DNA of 64,000 bases from Arenibacter palladensis (GCF_900129275.1 NZ_FQUX01000001.1:248001-312000); one strand, 5' to 3'; shown: positions 38,002 through 47,935, counted from the first letter of the stretch. Notes: generated from the letters alone by a model not told the origin. Program-made: numbers and translations.

Positions 38002-38628
38002 ATGTTTACGAATAGAATCGATGCCGGACTTCAACTAGCTAAAAAGCTAAAGGCATATAAGGACAAGGAGAATGTAGTGATTTTGGCCATCCCAAGGGGC
38101 GGGTTGCCTTTGGGAGCTATTGTAGCCAAATCATTAAATGCAAAATTGGATGTTGCACTTTCCAAAAAAATAGGCCATCCGTTCAACAAGGAATTTGCCA
38201 TTGGGGCCGTTAGTCTCAACAATATTGTCCTAGACGATAACATTGAAATTTCCATCGGTTATATCGAGAAAGAAAAGAAACGACTTCGCGAAAAACTAAA
38301 AAAAAGAGAGGCCCAATATTATAGGAATAGGTCTCCCATAGCCTTAAAGGATAAAATCGTAATCATTATTGACGACGGCATCGCCACAGGGAATACCATA
38401 AGGGTCACCGCACAACTGGTACATGACCGAAAGCCGGAAAAAATTGTGATCGCCATACCTGTAGCCCCTAAGTCAACAGTACAGAAATTAAATGCCGCCT
38501 CCTATATTGATGAAGTGGTATGCCTGGAGACACCCTTTAATTTTCAGGCAGTAGGACAATTTTATATGGATTTTGATCAGGTGTCCGACGAAGAAGCCAT
38601 AAAAATATTGGAAGAATTTAATTCCTAG
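38002..38628 (+). CDS. Phosphoribosyltransferase-fold protein
   Basis: A 208-residue type-I PRTase with the PRPP-binding loop VIIIDDGIATGNT and an N-terminal AIPRGGLPLGAIVAK segment. It resembles the uncharacterised PRTase group that pairs or fuses with dienelactone-hydrolase-like enzymes. It begins three bases after the hydrolase stop. No base-salvage enzyme signature is visible, so it should not be called a specific purine or pyrimidine transferase. Confidence 0.86.
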   Translation: MFTNRIDAGLQLAKKLKAYKDKENVVILAIPRGGLPLGAIVAKSLNAKLDVALSKKIGHPFNKEFAIGAVSLNNIVLDDNIEISIGYIEKEKKRLREKLKKREAQYYRNRSPIALKDKIVIIIDDGIATGNTIRVTAQLVHDRKPEKIVIAIPVAPKSTVQKLNAASYIDEVVCLETPFNFQAVGQFYMDFDQVSDEEAIKILEEFNS

Positions 38629-38709
38629 TATAAGCTTGGTGACTTAATCTAAACTGGAAAAGCCTATTATTTTGGTTCTTCCTCCGACAACAATTTATAA
38701 TTCTTACCT

Positions 38710-40326
38710 TTATTTTTCTTGAATTGGCCTTTTAGAAAATTGAACAAGTTGATTCCCTTCTATGTCAAAAAGCGGTGTACCAACAAAATTTGGTTCCACT
38801 TTTTTGGAGGCTTCACTCTTTAAATAAACCAAGGATCCTTCAAAATTTGGATATTTTTTTCTGAGAACATCGTACTCCGGATTTACACAGTCCTTTCCCC
38901 ATATGCCCAACATGAATTTCAAACCGGCCTCATCCTCTCCGTATTGTCCTTTGTCATCCGTTTCCAGAACCCATTGATCCAATACAGAACGGTATTTCTC
39001 CAATACTTTAGAATATTGGGGATTATGCGCCAAATTGTTCAATTCAAAAGGATCGGCATTTATATCATACAATTCTTCCGAGGGCCGCTCAGCAGCCATA
39101 AAGCGATCTTGTGCCTCATTCAACTTTCCTTCTGCATGCAATTGTTTCATTACCCCTACAAACTCTACCTTATCAAAATCCATATAAGTAGGTTGTGTAT
39201 AAGGCCTGTCCGTCATAAAGTTTCGGATATACTTAAACTCATTGGACCGCACAGACCGTATCCGGTCTATGGTAAAATCGCAACGGTCACGGGTCGAGAT
39301 CACATACTCCCTGGGCGCTATGGCATTGTTAAAGATATCCCTGCCTTCCATATTTTCCGGAATGGGGATTTCGGCCAGGGCCAAAGCAGTAGTTCCCAAA
39401 TCCAATCCAGCCATCAGATCGGAATTCACGGATCCAGCTTGTATTTTTGATTTCCCTTCCCTAAAATCAGCAATGATCAAGGGCACCTGCAGGCCACCAT
39501 CATAAAGGAATTGCTTATTCCTGGTCAAACGCATTCCATGATCGGAAAAAAAGAAAACTATAGTGTTCTTCAATAGACCGTTTTCCCTGAGTTTATCCAA
39601 AATCCCACCTACTTTTTGATCGGTAATCTGAATGGCATCCAAATGGTTGGCATATTCTTCCACAATTGCCGGGTGATGGGGCAAATAAGGTGGCAGTTGT
39701 ATCTGGGAACGGTCCACCGGGGAAGCCACATTATCCTTGAACTTGGAATTGAAGATTTCCTTTCCCCCGTACATCTGAATCTGCCCAAAAAAGGGCTCCT
39801 TCCCTTTCAAGCTAACCAAATCTAACCGTACACCACTTTTCCCGTACAGGGGATGATATAGATACTCTTGATCATACAGGTCTTTCCTATCATACACAAA
39901 ATTATAATCGTCCTTGCCATTGTTGAAGGTGAAATATCCGGCATCCTTGAATAATTCAGGAATCGTTTTGGCCTGTTCCGGCAAATATATGGCCGATTCA
40001 GTAGTCCTGGAACTGTGGTGGTTCTGTGCCCCAAAACTGGTAGACATCATTCCCGTAATGATACTGGACCTACTTGCCGAACATACAGGGGCGGGCATAA
40101 ATACATTTTTAAAGAGCATTCCCTTAGTAGCCAGACTGTCAGTATTTGGTGTGGCAACCAATGGAGCTCCATAACAGCCAAAAAGGGGTGCCGTGTCCTC
40201 CAAATAAATCCAAACGATATTGGGTTTGTCGGAGCCTTGCACCTCCACTTTGTCCACTGATTTTTCACCTTTGCAGGAGCTTATCAATACCACCAAAAAT
40301 GAAACAATTAAGACAATTTTTCGCAT
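38710..40326 (-). CDS. S1-family sulfatase (lipoprotein)
   Basis: The start at 40326 gives 538 residues and a lipoprotein signal (LISSC, cysteine 18). The metal motif is IVWIYLEDTAPLFGCYG and the formylglycine motif CSASR has Cys82, a variant of C-x-P/A-x-R with alanine. Further on are FFFSDHGMR and RDRCDFTIDRIRSVRSNEFKYIRNF. It differs clearly from the DDLGYGD sulfatases elsewhere in the window and belongs to a different S1 subfamily. It stands alone between the PRTase gene (convergent) and the TRAP operon (divergent), so its link to a substrate is less certain than for the clustered sulfatases. Confidence 0.9.
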   Translation of the reverse strand: MRKIVLIVSFLVVLISSCKGEKSVDKVEVQGSDKPNIVWIYLEDTAPLFGCYGAPLVATPNTDSLATKGMLFKNVFMPAPVCSASRSSIITGMMSTSFGAQNHHSSRTTESAIYLPEQAKTIPELFKDAGYFTFNNGKDDYNFVYDRKDLYDQEYLYHPLYGKSGVRLDLVSLKGKEPFFGQIQMYGGKEIFNSKFKDNVASPVDRSQIQLPPYLPHHPAIVEEYANHLDAIQITDQKVGGILDKLRENGLLKNTIVFFFSDHGMRLTRNKQFLYDGGLQVPLIIADFREGKSKIQAGSVNSDLMAGLDLGTTALALAEIPIPENMEGRDIFNNAIAPREYVISTRDRCDFTIDRIRSVRSNEFKYIRNFMTDRPYTQPTYMDFDKVEFVGVMKQLHAEGKLNEAQDRFMAAERPSEELYDINADPFELNNLAHNPQYSKVLEKYRSVLDQWVLETDDKGQYGEDEAGLKFMLGIWGKDCVNPEYDVLRKKYPNFEGSLVYLKSEASKKVEPNFVGTPLFDIEGNQLVQFSKRPIQEK

Positions 40327-40595
40327 TCTTATATAGATTATTGATCGTTGATCGAAGCGCAATGGGCGTCCTATTCTATGTATATAGCTTTCAATATAAG
40401 AATTTTAACATTTGGATAATGCAGAAATATCAAATTACCACCATTATAAGATTTACGCCTAAACCATATCCATTCACCTAGACGACAAACTGTATCCCAA
40501 ATTACCTCCCATTCCAAAACGGCATACTCATCTTACTTCAATTGTTAAAACAAAATAGCTATATTTAGAAAGATTAAGCTATCCAGACCAACTAC

Positions 40596-41609
40596 ATGAA
40601 AAATAAAGTTCGTACAGCCCCTTACCCTCTTGTATGTGCCATACTTGTCTTCATAATATTTCTGTTCGTCAATTGTGGGCCAGAAAAAAAAGAACCCGAG
40701 TTTTTGATGCGGACCGCCCTGTTGGTCAATGAAGACCATACCTGGTACAAGGCCTTTGCCTATTTTTCGGAAATTCTGGAAGAACGTTCCAAAGGACGCA
40801 TTAAAGTGGAACTATACCCCTCAGAACAATTGGCCAAAGAGATCGAGGCTATACGACTTATCCAGGCAGAGGTTATCGATATGACCACCACAGGGTCTAC
40901 CTTGACGAATTGGTTCGAGGTGGCCACATTTTGCGAGCTGCCATTTCTGATGCAGGACTCAACTGATATGAACCGCTATATTAATGGTCCGGTAGGGAAA
41001 TTAATGGAGGAGGAGATGATAAAAAAGGCAGGCTTGCGCGCCCTAGGACATTTTGAAAGGGGGCCAAGACATTTAACATCCAATAGACCCATACGGCACC
41101 CGGATGACCTAAAAGGTCTTATCATAAGGGTGCCCAATGTACCTGCATTTGTTACCACATGGAGCGCACTGGGTGCCAAACCAACTCCCATGGCGTTTTC
41201 CGAAGTGTTTACTTCACTTCAACAAGGCACCATAGAGGCCCAGGAAAATCCGTTTGCCATGATCCATAATGCAGGTTTTTCCGAGGTACAGAAATATCTT
41301 AACCTAACAGGGCATGTTATAAGTTGGGTGTACCCCGTAGTAGGAGAAAAACAATTTCAAAAGCTTCCGCCGGACCTTCAAGAAATTTTTCTACAGGCAG
41401 GTAAGGAAATGCAGCACTACGAACACCGGCTCTATCTGGAAAACGAAAAAAATGTTCAGGATGAACTGAAGGCAGAGGGTATGCAATTTATAGAAGTGGA
41501 CAAAGAAGCCTTTGCAAAAAAAAGTGAAAAGGCCATTTATGAAAGCCTATCTCCTGACATGAAGCAAATTTACCGCCAACTTAAAAAAGAAAAAGACGAT
41601 GCTAAATAA
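40596..41609 (+). CDS. dctP: TRAP transporter substrate-binding protein (DctP family)
   Basis: A 337-residue exported protein with a lipoprotein-like signal (LFVNC, cysteine 27). The DctP fold is clear: KVELYPSEQLAKEIEAIRLIQAEVIDMT, LRALGHFERGPRHLTSNRPI, DLKGLIIRVPNVP with the conserved arginine that binds the carboxylate, and AFSEVFTSLQQGTIEAQENP. It binds an acidic substrate for sodium-driven uptake. The downstream tagaturonate/altronate genes suggest a hexuronate or aldonate. Its last codons overlap dctQ by 11 bases. Confidence 0.93.
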   Translation: MKNKVRTAPYPLVCAILVFIIFLFVNCGPEKKEPEFLMRTALLVNEDHTWYKAFAYFSEILEERSKGRIKVELYPSEQLAKEIEAIRLIQAEVIDMTTTGSTLTNWFEVATFCELPFLMQDSTDMNRYINGPVGKLMEEEMIKKAGLRALGHFERGPRHLTSNRPIRHPDDLKGLIIRVPNVPAFVTTWSALGAKPTPMAFSEVFTSLQQGTIEAQENPFAMIHNAGFSEVQKYLNLTGHVISWVYPVVGEKQFQKLPPDLQEIFLQAGKEMQHYEHRLYLENEKNVQDELKAEGMQFIEVDKEAFAKKSEKAIYESLSPDMKQIYRQLKKEKDDAK

Positions 41610-42063
41610 AACCATTGGCCGCCTGCTAAAAATGGGGACCTTATTAAGTACATATGGCCTGTTGTTTACTGTATTGCTCCAAATAATTTGCCGTTTTACA
41701 CCCATGAACACCCCATCATGGACAGAAGAGGCCTCGCGACTTTTCTTTATCTATGCCATGTCGTTCGCCGCTGGTCTGGCAATGAAGAATGAGTTTTATG
41801 TGCATTTGGACATGTTTTACGAACGTTTTCCAGAAAGGATCAAAAAAACATTACACCTGGCTGTACCCTCAATTTCCCTAATCCTTTTTGTTATCATGGC
41901 CGTATACGCCATTAAATTCGTGATTTTGGGAATCCCTGAAAAATCCCCGAGTATGGGCTTCAATATGGGCATTGCCTTCTTTAGCATATTTATTATGTCC
42001 ACATCAATAAGTTATTACCTGCTAAAAAAAATTATGAAAATTATAAAAAATTCTAGACCATGA
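41599..42063 (+). CDS. dctQ: TRAP transporter small permease (DctQ family)
   Basis: A 154-residue membrane protein with four predicted helices (about 13-33, 48-66, 86-108 and 124-146) and the family hallmark TWTEEASRLFFIYAMSFAAG-like segment (here SWTEEASRLFF). It overlaps dctP by 11 bases and dctM by four (ATGA), indicating coupled translation of the whole transporter. Confidence 0.93.
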   Translation: MLNKTIGRLLKMGTLLSTYGLLFTVLLQIICRFTPMNTPSWTEEASRLFFIYAMSFAAGLAMKNEFYVHLDMFYERFPERIKKTLHLAVPSISLILFVIMAVYAIKFVILGIPEKSPSMGFNMGIAFFSIFIMSTSISYYLLKKIMKIIKNSRP

Positions 42064-43334
42064 TTTGGATATTGGTTATCGTTTTTGTTCTTGGTCTAGT
42101 ACTTCGCTTTCCCATTGCCTTCGCTTTAGGACTTGCCTGTTTAAGTTATTTAGTTGTAAAAGGGGTTCCTCTGATCATTGTACCTATGAAAATGTACTCG
42201 GGCATTGATGTCTTTGTACTGCTAAGTGTTCCTGGATTCATCCTTGCAGGAAATCTGATGAACCAAGGTGGGCTCACTGAAAAAATTATTAAGTTCTGCA
42301 ACCATCTGTTAGGTCATATTCGCGGGGGACTTTCCTTGGTCAATATTGGTGCTTCCATGCTTTTTGCAGGAATTTCGGGTACGGCCATTTCGGATACGGC
42401 CAGTATGGGTTCCATTATGATCCCTGCCATGAAAAAGGAAGGTTACGATACGGACTTTTCATGTGCCGTTACAGCAGCTTCCTCCACCATAGGGCCTATA
42501 ATCCCCCCAAGTGTACCCATGATCATAGCGGCGACCTTGAGCGGGCTATCTGTAGGGAAATTGTTTCTGGCAGGAGCACTCCCAGGTTTGTTATTGGGCG
42601 TAGGTCTAATGTTCACCGCCTATTCCATATCCAAACGCAAAAAATACCCAAAACATAAACGCAGTAGCCTAAGGGATGTGGCAGGCAGTTTTGTGGATAC
42701 GTTTTGGTCGCTTTTAATGACGTTTATTATCCTGTACGGAATTGTGGGTGGAATATTTACCCCGACGGAGGCCTCTATTATCGCTGTTGTCTATGCTATG
42801 ATTATTGGAAAGTTCGTTTATAAAAAATTGAATCTGAAAAATACTCAGGTCATTGTGCTCGACAGCATGAAGACTTCGGCCTCCCTGATGGTCTTGGTGG
42901 GTTTTGCCAATCTTTTTGGCTATATCTTGATTACGGAACAAATTCCACAAGAGATCTCCAAGGAAATCTTGGGATTTTCAGACAATAAATATGTGGTCTT
43001 ACTTCTGATCAATCTGTTATTGATCGTGGTAGGCACCTTTATGGAGACCATTGCCGCCTTATTGATACTTTTTCCAATCCTACTGAAAGTGGCGGTTGCC
43101 GTGGATGTGGACCCCATACATTTTGCCGTCATAGCCGTGCTGAATTTAATTATAGGGTTAACAACACCACCTGTGGGGGTCTGCCTTTTTGTGGCTTCCA
43201 GTATCGGAAAGATTTCCATAGGTGCCGTTAGTAAGGCTGGCCTGCCATTTTTGTTGGTCAGTTTTTTGGTGCTGATATTGGTCACCTTGTTTCCGTCATT
43301 ATCCCTGGCATTGCCTAACCTTTTTATAGATTGA
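42060..43334 (+). CDS. dctM: TRAP transporter large permease (DctM family)
   Basis: A 424-residue, 11-13-helix permease. The hallmarks are PGFILAGNLMNQGGLTEKII, GISGTAISDTASMGSIMIPAMKKEGYD, SSTIGPIIPPSVPMII and NLIIGLTTPPVGVCLFV. It forms the sodium-coupled channel with DctQ. Its stop is 90 bases before the Gfo/Idh/MocA gene, so that gene may be in the same unit. Confidence 0.95.
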   Translation: MIWILVIVFVLGLVLRFPIAFALGLACLSYLVVKGVPLIIVPMKMYSGIDVFVLLSVPGFILAGNLMNQGGLTEKIIKFCNHLLGHIRGGLSLVNIGASMLFAGISGTAISDTASMGSIMIPAMKKEGYDTDFSCAVTAASSTIGPIIPPSVPMIIAATLSGLSVGKLFLAGALPGLLLGVGLMFTAYSISKRKKYPKHKRSSLRDVAGSFVDTFWSLLMTFIILYGIVGGIFTPTEASIIAVVYAMIIGKFVYKKLNLKNTQVIVLDSMKTSASLMVLVGFANLFGYILITEQIPQEISKEILGFSDNKYVVLLLINLLLIVVGTFMETIAALLILFPILLKVAVAVDVDPIHFAVIAVLNLIIGLTTPPVGVCLFVASSIGKISIGAVSKAGLPFLLVSFLVLILVTLFPSLSLALPNLFID

Positions 43335-43424
43335 CACGGAAAGTTCCGGATTCTTTTATAAATTTTATGGGAATAGATCATTATTATTGAAAATTTATAT
43401 GTAATTATTAAAACATCTAAACCA

Positions 43425-44468
43425 ATGAAACCTATAAACACAGCCTTATGTTCTTTCGGAATGAGTGGATACGTTTTTCACGCTCCCTTCATTGAGGTGC
43501 ACCCAGCATTCAATTTATACGGGGTTTGGGAGAGGACCAAAAACAACGCCCAGGCCAAATATCCCAATATACAAACCTTCCGCACCTTGGAAGAAATGTT
43601 GGCAGACCAAAATATTGAACTGGTAGTGGTAAATACACCAAGTGTTACCCATTATGATTTTACCAAACAGGTCATTAATTCGGGAAAAAATGTAGTTGTG
43701 GAAAAGCCGTTCACTGCCACTGTGAAACAGGCGGAAGAACTGATACAGCTGGCCAAGGAAAAAAATGTAACACTTTCCGTTTACCACAATAGAAGATATG
43801 ACAGTGATTTTAAAACCGTGAAAAAAGTCTTGGATGAGGGATGGCTGGGAAACATTGTTGAGGCGGAGATCCATTATGATCGTTATGACCCGGGGCTGAG
43901 TCACAAGGTTCATAAGGAAATACCCACGGCCGCCGTTGGAAGCATATATGACCTAGGTTCACATTTGATAGATCAGGCATTGATGTTGTTTGGTATGCCG
44001 AAGGCCGTCTACGGCGATCTGGATACATTTCGCCCCAATTCCAAGGTAGGGGATTATTTTGATGTAAAATTGTTCTACAGCACCCATAGGGTGATATTGA
44101 AATCGAGCTACTATGTACGTGAGGCTTTGCCCGGAAATATTCTACACGGTACCAAGGGCTCTTTCATTAAATCCAAAGCGGATATTCAGGAGGCAGAGCT
44201 CCAGGCCGGAAAAATTCCCGGATCAAAGGATTGGGGGGCCGAACCGGATAAGGAAAAAGGATTGTTGCATACGGAGAAGGATGGTAAAATAATTAAGGAA
44301 CATATACCTACGCTAAATGGGGATTATATGGAATATTATGAAGGTATTTACCAAGCCTTGCGAAATAATGGATCCGTACCGGTCACAGGAACCGAAGGGA
44401 TGAATGTCATTAGAGTAATTGAAGCAGCACTGGAAAGTAACAAGGAAAGGAAAGTAATCCAATTATAA
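43425..44468 (+). CDS. Gfo/Idh/MocA-family oxidoreductase
   Basis: A 347-residue NAD(P)-dependent sugar oxidoreductase. The N-terminal Rossmann fold includes FGMSGYVFHAPFI and VVNTPSVTHYDFTKQVI. The cofactor EKP motif is VVVEKPFTAT and the catalytic-region histidine lies in YDLGSHLIDQALMLFG. It resembles the YhhX-like branch of the family. It could reduce or oxidise a keto-sugar acid derived from the transported substrate. It lies between the TRAP genes and the uxaB/uxaA pair, but the operator-bearing gap after it suggests the latter form a separate unit. Confidence 0.88.
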   Translation: MKPINTALCSFGMSGYVFHAPFIEVHPAFNLYGVWERTKNNAQAKYPNIQTFRTLEEMLADQNIELVVVNTPSVTHYDFTKQVINSGKNVVVEKPFTATVKQAEELIQLAKEKNVTLSVYHNRRYDSDFKTVKKVLDEGWLGNIVEAEIHYDRYDPGLSHKVHKEIPTAAVGSIYDLGSHLIDQALMLFGMPKAVYGDLDTFRPNSKVGDYFDVKLFYSTHRVILKSSYYVREALPGNILHGTKGSFIKSKADIQEAELQAGKIPGSKDWGAEPDKEKGLLHTEKDGKIIKEHIPTLNGDYMEYYEGIYQALRNNGSVPVTGTEGMNVIRVIEAALESNKERKVIQL

Positions 44469-44846
44469 ATTAGGTAGGCTTAGGTCTGAAGCAGTTAAAA
44501 GTCGATTGTTGTGTTTATATTGTAAGTGGTAACAAGATTGCAAATGAACCTGCTATCCCTAAATAATCAGGGATTGTGATAATGGGAGAAATTGTCCTAT
44601 ATGCCTCTTCCAATGTACAGCCAGAATCCCTTCTATTTAAAATAAAAGCATCTGAAGAAGCATAGAATTAATTGGATATGAAATAATTTATAGTACTTTT
44701 GTGTAATCGATTACATTTTAGAAATAGGAGGACCGGAAGAAGTTTTTACCGTCACCTCCCAAAAAATATACGCCAGAAAAATACACAGTTGAATAAGATG
44801 TGAATAAAACCGTAAATGGCCAATAACAACCAATAATTTTTAACAC
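44469..44846. other. Regulatory gap upstream of uxaB
   Basis: A 378-base AT-rich gap with no gene. It contains the perfect palindromic LacI-type operator at 44702-44715 and should hold the uxaB-uxaA promoter. No other clear structure was found. Confidence 0.6.
44702..44715. promoter_or_regulatory. Probable LacI-family operator upstream of uxaB
   Basis: TGTAATCGATTACA is a perfect 14-bp palindrome with the central CG expected of LacI-family operators. It is about 130 bases upstream of the uxaB ATG. A related copy sits upstream of the lacI-type gene at 50054-50069, supporting recognition by that regulator. Confidence 0.75.
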
Positions 44847-46292
44847 ATGAATTTATTAAACAGAACAATCACCAATTTAAATACTACCCCACCAATAAAG
44901 GTCGTACAATTTGGAGAAGGAAACTTTTTAAGGGCCTTTGTGGACTATGCCTTCCAAAAATTAAATGAGAAAGCCAATTTTGATGCGGGCATAGCGGTGG
45001 TACAGCCCATAGACCAGGGCATGGTAAAAATGCTAAACGACCAAGACGGACTATACACCCTGTTCTTAAAAGGTATACAGAAGGGCAAGGAGATTCAACA
45101 TAAGGAACTTATTACCAACATTGTAAAAGGAATAGACCCTTACAGCAATTTTAAGGACTACTTAAGTTTAGCCAAGGAGGAGCAACTTCAGTTCATTATT
45201 TCCAATACTACCGAAGCCGGTATTGCTTATGTTGCCACCGATACATTGGATATGCAGCCACCAAGCTCATTTCCTGCTAAATTAACAGTGCTATTGTATG
45301 AACGTTTTAAATACTTTAAAGGGGATGCCAATAAAGGCCTGACCATAATTCCTTGTGAATTGATCAATTATAATTCGGACACCCTAAAGGAAATAATATT
45401 AAAATACTCCGATGATTGGAAACTGGGCGAAGAATTTAAAACTTGGCTAAACCAACACTGCTCCTTCCACAACACATTGGTAGACCGCATTGTACCTGGT
45501 TATCCTAAGGACGAAATTGAGGCATACAACGCCCAACTTTCCTATAAAGATAATTTAATAGTTGCGGCAGAAACATTTTTTCTTTGGGTGATTGAAGGCG
45601 ATGATCAACTTAAAGAAAAATTACCCTTTCACAAAACAGATCTAGACGTTAAGATAGTAGAGGACATGCAGCCTTATAGAACCAGAAAGGTTCGAATCCT
45701 AAACGGCGCCCATACTGCCATGGTACCATTTTCATTATTGTACGGCAATACAACCGTAAAACAAACCATAGATAATGATTTTACCGGTACCTTTGTAAAT
45801 AACGCCATCTTTAACGAGATAAACCAAACCCTTCCAATGGACAAAACGGAGCTGGACAGTTTTGCCGAAGAGGTTTTGGACCGCTTTAGGAACCCGTTTA
45901 TTATCCATAATCTATCCAGTATAGCACTAAATTCCATTTCCAAATTTAAGGTAAGGGTATTGCCTAGTTTATTGGAGTATGTAGTTCGCAATAAAAAATT
46001 ACCAACCAACCTAACCTTTGCCTTTGCCGCTTTAATTAGATTTTATAAAGGAACCTGGAAGGGCGGCGACCTGCCCGTTAACGACAGTGCGGAAATAGTA
46101 GATGCCTTTGCCGAAATATGGAAGTCCAATAATTATGCGGAAATAGCAACAAAAACCTTGGGCAATATAAACTATTGGGGAGAGGATCTAAACCAAATTA
46201 ACAACCTTTCCAATGCAGTTGCACTGGCCCTTGAAGAAATTGACACCAACGGAATAGAAGTAGGCTTTGCCAATTTCAGCAAAAGATATTAA
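44847..46292 (+). CDS. uxaB: Tagaturonate reductase (altronate oxidoreductase)
   Basis: A 481-residue mannitol-dehydrogenase-superfamily enzyme of usual UxaB length. It has the N-terminal VVQFGEGNFLRAFVDYAF nucleotide-binding segment, ISNTTEAGIAY, RIVPGYP and the catalytic region VRILNGAHTAMVPFSLLYG. It interconverts D-tagaturonate and D-altronate with NAD(H), the second step in bacterial D-galacturonate breakdown. It is 32 bases upstream of uxaA and is preceded by a LacI-type operator. The uronate isomerase that would make tagaturonate is not in the window. Confidence 0.92.
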   Translation: MNLLNRTITNLNTTPPIKVVQFGEGNFLRAFVDYAFQKLNEKANFDAGIAVVQPIDQGMVKMLNDQDGLYTLFLKGIQKGKEIQHKELITNIVKGIDPYSNFKDYLSLAKEEQLQFIISNTTEAGIAYVATDTLDMQPPSSFPAKLTVLLYERFKYFKGDANKGLTIIPCELINYNSDTLKEIILKYSDDWKLGEEFKTWLNQHCSFHNTLVDRIVPGYPKDEIEAYNAQLSYKDNLIVAAETFFLWVIEGDDQLKEKLPFHKTDLDVKIVEDMQPYRTRKVRILNGAHTAMVPFSLLYGNTTVKQTIDNDFTGTFVNNAIFNEINQTLPMDKTELDSFAEEVLDRFRNPFIIHNLSSIALNSISKFKVRVLPSLLEYVVRNKKLPTNLTFAFAALIRFYKGTWKGGDLPVNDSAEIVDAFAEIWKSNNYAEIATKTLGNINYWGEDLNQINNLSNAVALALEEIDTNGIEVGFANFSKRY

Positions 46293-46324
46293 GCTTTAAA
46301 CAAAACGAACTATACCTCATAACA

Positions 46325-47935
46325 ATGAAAAGTAAAATTATTAAAGTAAATTCATCGGACAACGTTGCCGTTGCTTTGGTCAATTTAAAGGCGGGAGAGG
46401 TAATATCTTTTGAAGGCCGGGACATCACAGTGCTTTCGGATATCAAATCCAAACACAAGATTGCTTTGCAAAAATTTGAATCCGGGGACAGGATCATGAT
46501 GTACGGTGTACTTGTTGGAAGTGCCAATGGCATTATTGAAAAAGGGGATGTACTCAGCACCGAAAATGTTAAGCACCAGAGCGAAAAGGTATTTGGAAAA
46601 ACCGAAACCATTGGTTGGACCGCGCCCAATGTGGATAAATGGAAAGACAGAACCTTCCTAGGCTACCATCGGGAAGACGGACAGGTTGGTACCGAAAATG
46701 TATGGTTATTTTTCCCCTTGGTTTTTTGTGAAAACAGGAACATAGAAATCTTAAAGGAAGTTTTTGAAAAGGAGCTTTTAAAACAAAAAGTGAATCCGCA
46801 TCAAATGTTGCTTCGTTCCTTGGTGAACAATACTACTGAAGAAGCCTCGGTTGAAAATAATTCCTATAATGTTTTCGAGAATATCGATGTAAAATTTATT
46901 ACCCACCCAGGGGGTTGTGGTGGTATAAGGCAAGATTCCGAAAGTTTGGGCAAATTATTGGCGGGCTACGTAAACAATCCCAATGTGGCCGGTGCCACGG
47001 TATTGAGCTTGGGCTGCCAGAACCTACAGATAAGCGTTTTTAAGGAAGCCTTGAACACTATTAACCCCAACCTGAACAAACCGGTGCTCATATTTGAGCA
47101 ACAGCAAATGGGAACAGTAGATGAAATGTTGTCGGCCATTGTAAAAGAGTCCTTTGAAGCCATAAAAAAGGCTAATAACACCGTGCGTAAACCTGCTCCA
47201 TTATCCAAATTACGGGTTGGATTGGAATGTGGTGGATCGGACGGTTTTTCCGGGATATCGGCGAATCCTACCCTGGGAGCAGTTTCAGATTTATTGGCGG
47301 CACTTAATGGTACGGCCATACTATCCGAATTTCCGGAGCTATGTGGGGTAGAACAGGAACTGGTAAACCGATGTGTGGAAGATGACAAGGGACAGAAATT
47401 TCTAAAGCTAATGAAGGCCTACGAAAAATCGGTGGTGGATGCAGGTTCAGGTTTTGACATGAATCCATCACCTGGAAATATTAAGGACGGCTTAATTACC
47501 GATGCCATGAAATCGGCCGGGGCCGCAAAAAAAGGGGGCACCTCCCCGGTACAGGATGTATTGGATTATGGGGAATACATTACCAAACCTGGTCTTAACC
47601 TTTTGTGTACCCCCGGAAACGATGTGGAAAGTACAACGGCCATGGTAGGCTCTGGAGCCAATGTGGTGTTGTTTACGACCGGTTTGGGCACCCCGACAGG
47701 AAATCCTATCGCCCCCATTATAAAGGTTTCTTCCAATACCGAACTTATGGAAAGAATGCCCGATATAATCGATATTGAAACCGGAGCGGTAATACGAGGT
47801 GAAAAAACCATTGAGGAAATGGCAGAGGAAATGTTAAACTTTATAATCGAGGTAGCCAGCGGCAAGATTCAAACCAAGGCAAAATTATTAAATCAGAATG
47901 ATTTTATTCCGTGGCGCAGAGGGGTCTCTTTATAA
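46325..47935 (+). CDS. uxaA: Altronate dehydratase
   Basis: A 536-residue enzyme joining an N-terminal SAF domain (about 1-95, VALVNLKAGEVISFEG) to the large UxaA/GarD domain (from about 110, FLGYHREDGQVGTENVWLFF). Metal/cluster-binding candidate residues are visible in THPGGCGGIRQD, LGCQNLQ, LECGGSDGFSG and LLCTPGNDVESTT. It dehydrates D-altronate to 2-keto-3-deoxy-D-gluconate. With uxaB it forms an operon under the LacI-type operator. KDG kinase and aldolase genes are not present nearby. Confidence 0.93.
   Translation: MKSKIIKVNSSDNVAVALVNLKAGEVISFEGRDITVLSDIKSKHKIALQKFESGDRIMMYGVLVGSANGIIEKGDVLSTENVKHQSEKVFGKTETIGWTAPNVDKWKDRTFLGYHREDGQVGTENVWLFFPLVFCENRNIEILKEVFEKELLKQKVNPHQMLLRSLVNNTTEEASVENNSYNVFENIDVKFITHPGGCGGIRQDSESLGKLLAGYVNNPNVAGATVLSLGCQNLQISVFKEALNTINPNLNKPVLIFEQQQMGTVDEMLSAIVKESFEAIKKANNTVRKPAPLSKLRVGLECGGSDGFSGISANPTLGAVSDLLAALNGTAILSEFPELCGVEQELVNRCVEDDKGQKFLKLMKAYEKSVVDAGSGFDMNPSPGNIKDGLITDAMKSAGAAKKGGTSPVQDVLDYGEYITKPGLNLLCTPGNDVESTTAMVGSGANVVLFTTGLGTPTGNPIAPIIKVSSNTELMERMPDIIDIETGAVIRGEKTIEEMAEEMLNFIIEVASGKIQTKAKLLNQNDFIPWRRGVSL

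Noticed and set aside
38944..39450. A 168-codon plus-strand frame
   Set aside because: It is antisense to the lipoprotein sulfatase at 38710-40326 and its translation shows no domain-like pattern.
42920..43441. A 173-codon minus-strand frame at the end of dctM
   Set aside because: It lies opposite the conserved dctM C-terminus; its composition mirrors the transmembrane codons of that gene.
45687..45700. A GGTTCGAATCC sequence resembling a tRNA T-arm
   Set aside because: It lies inside the well-supported uxaB coding sequence and no acceptor, D or anticodon arms can be built around it.
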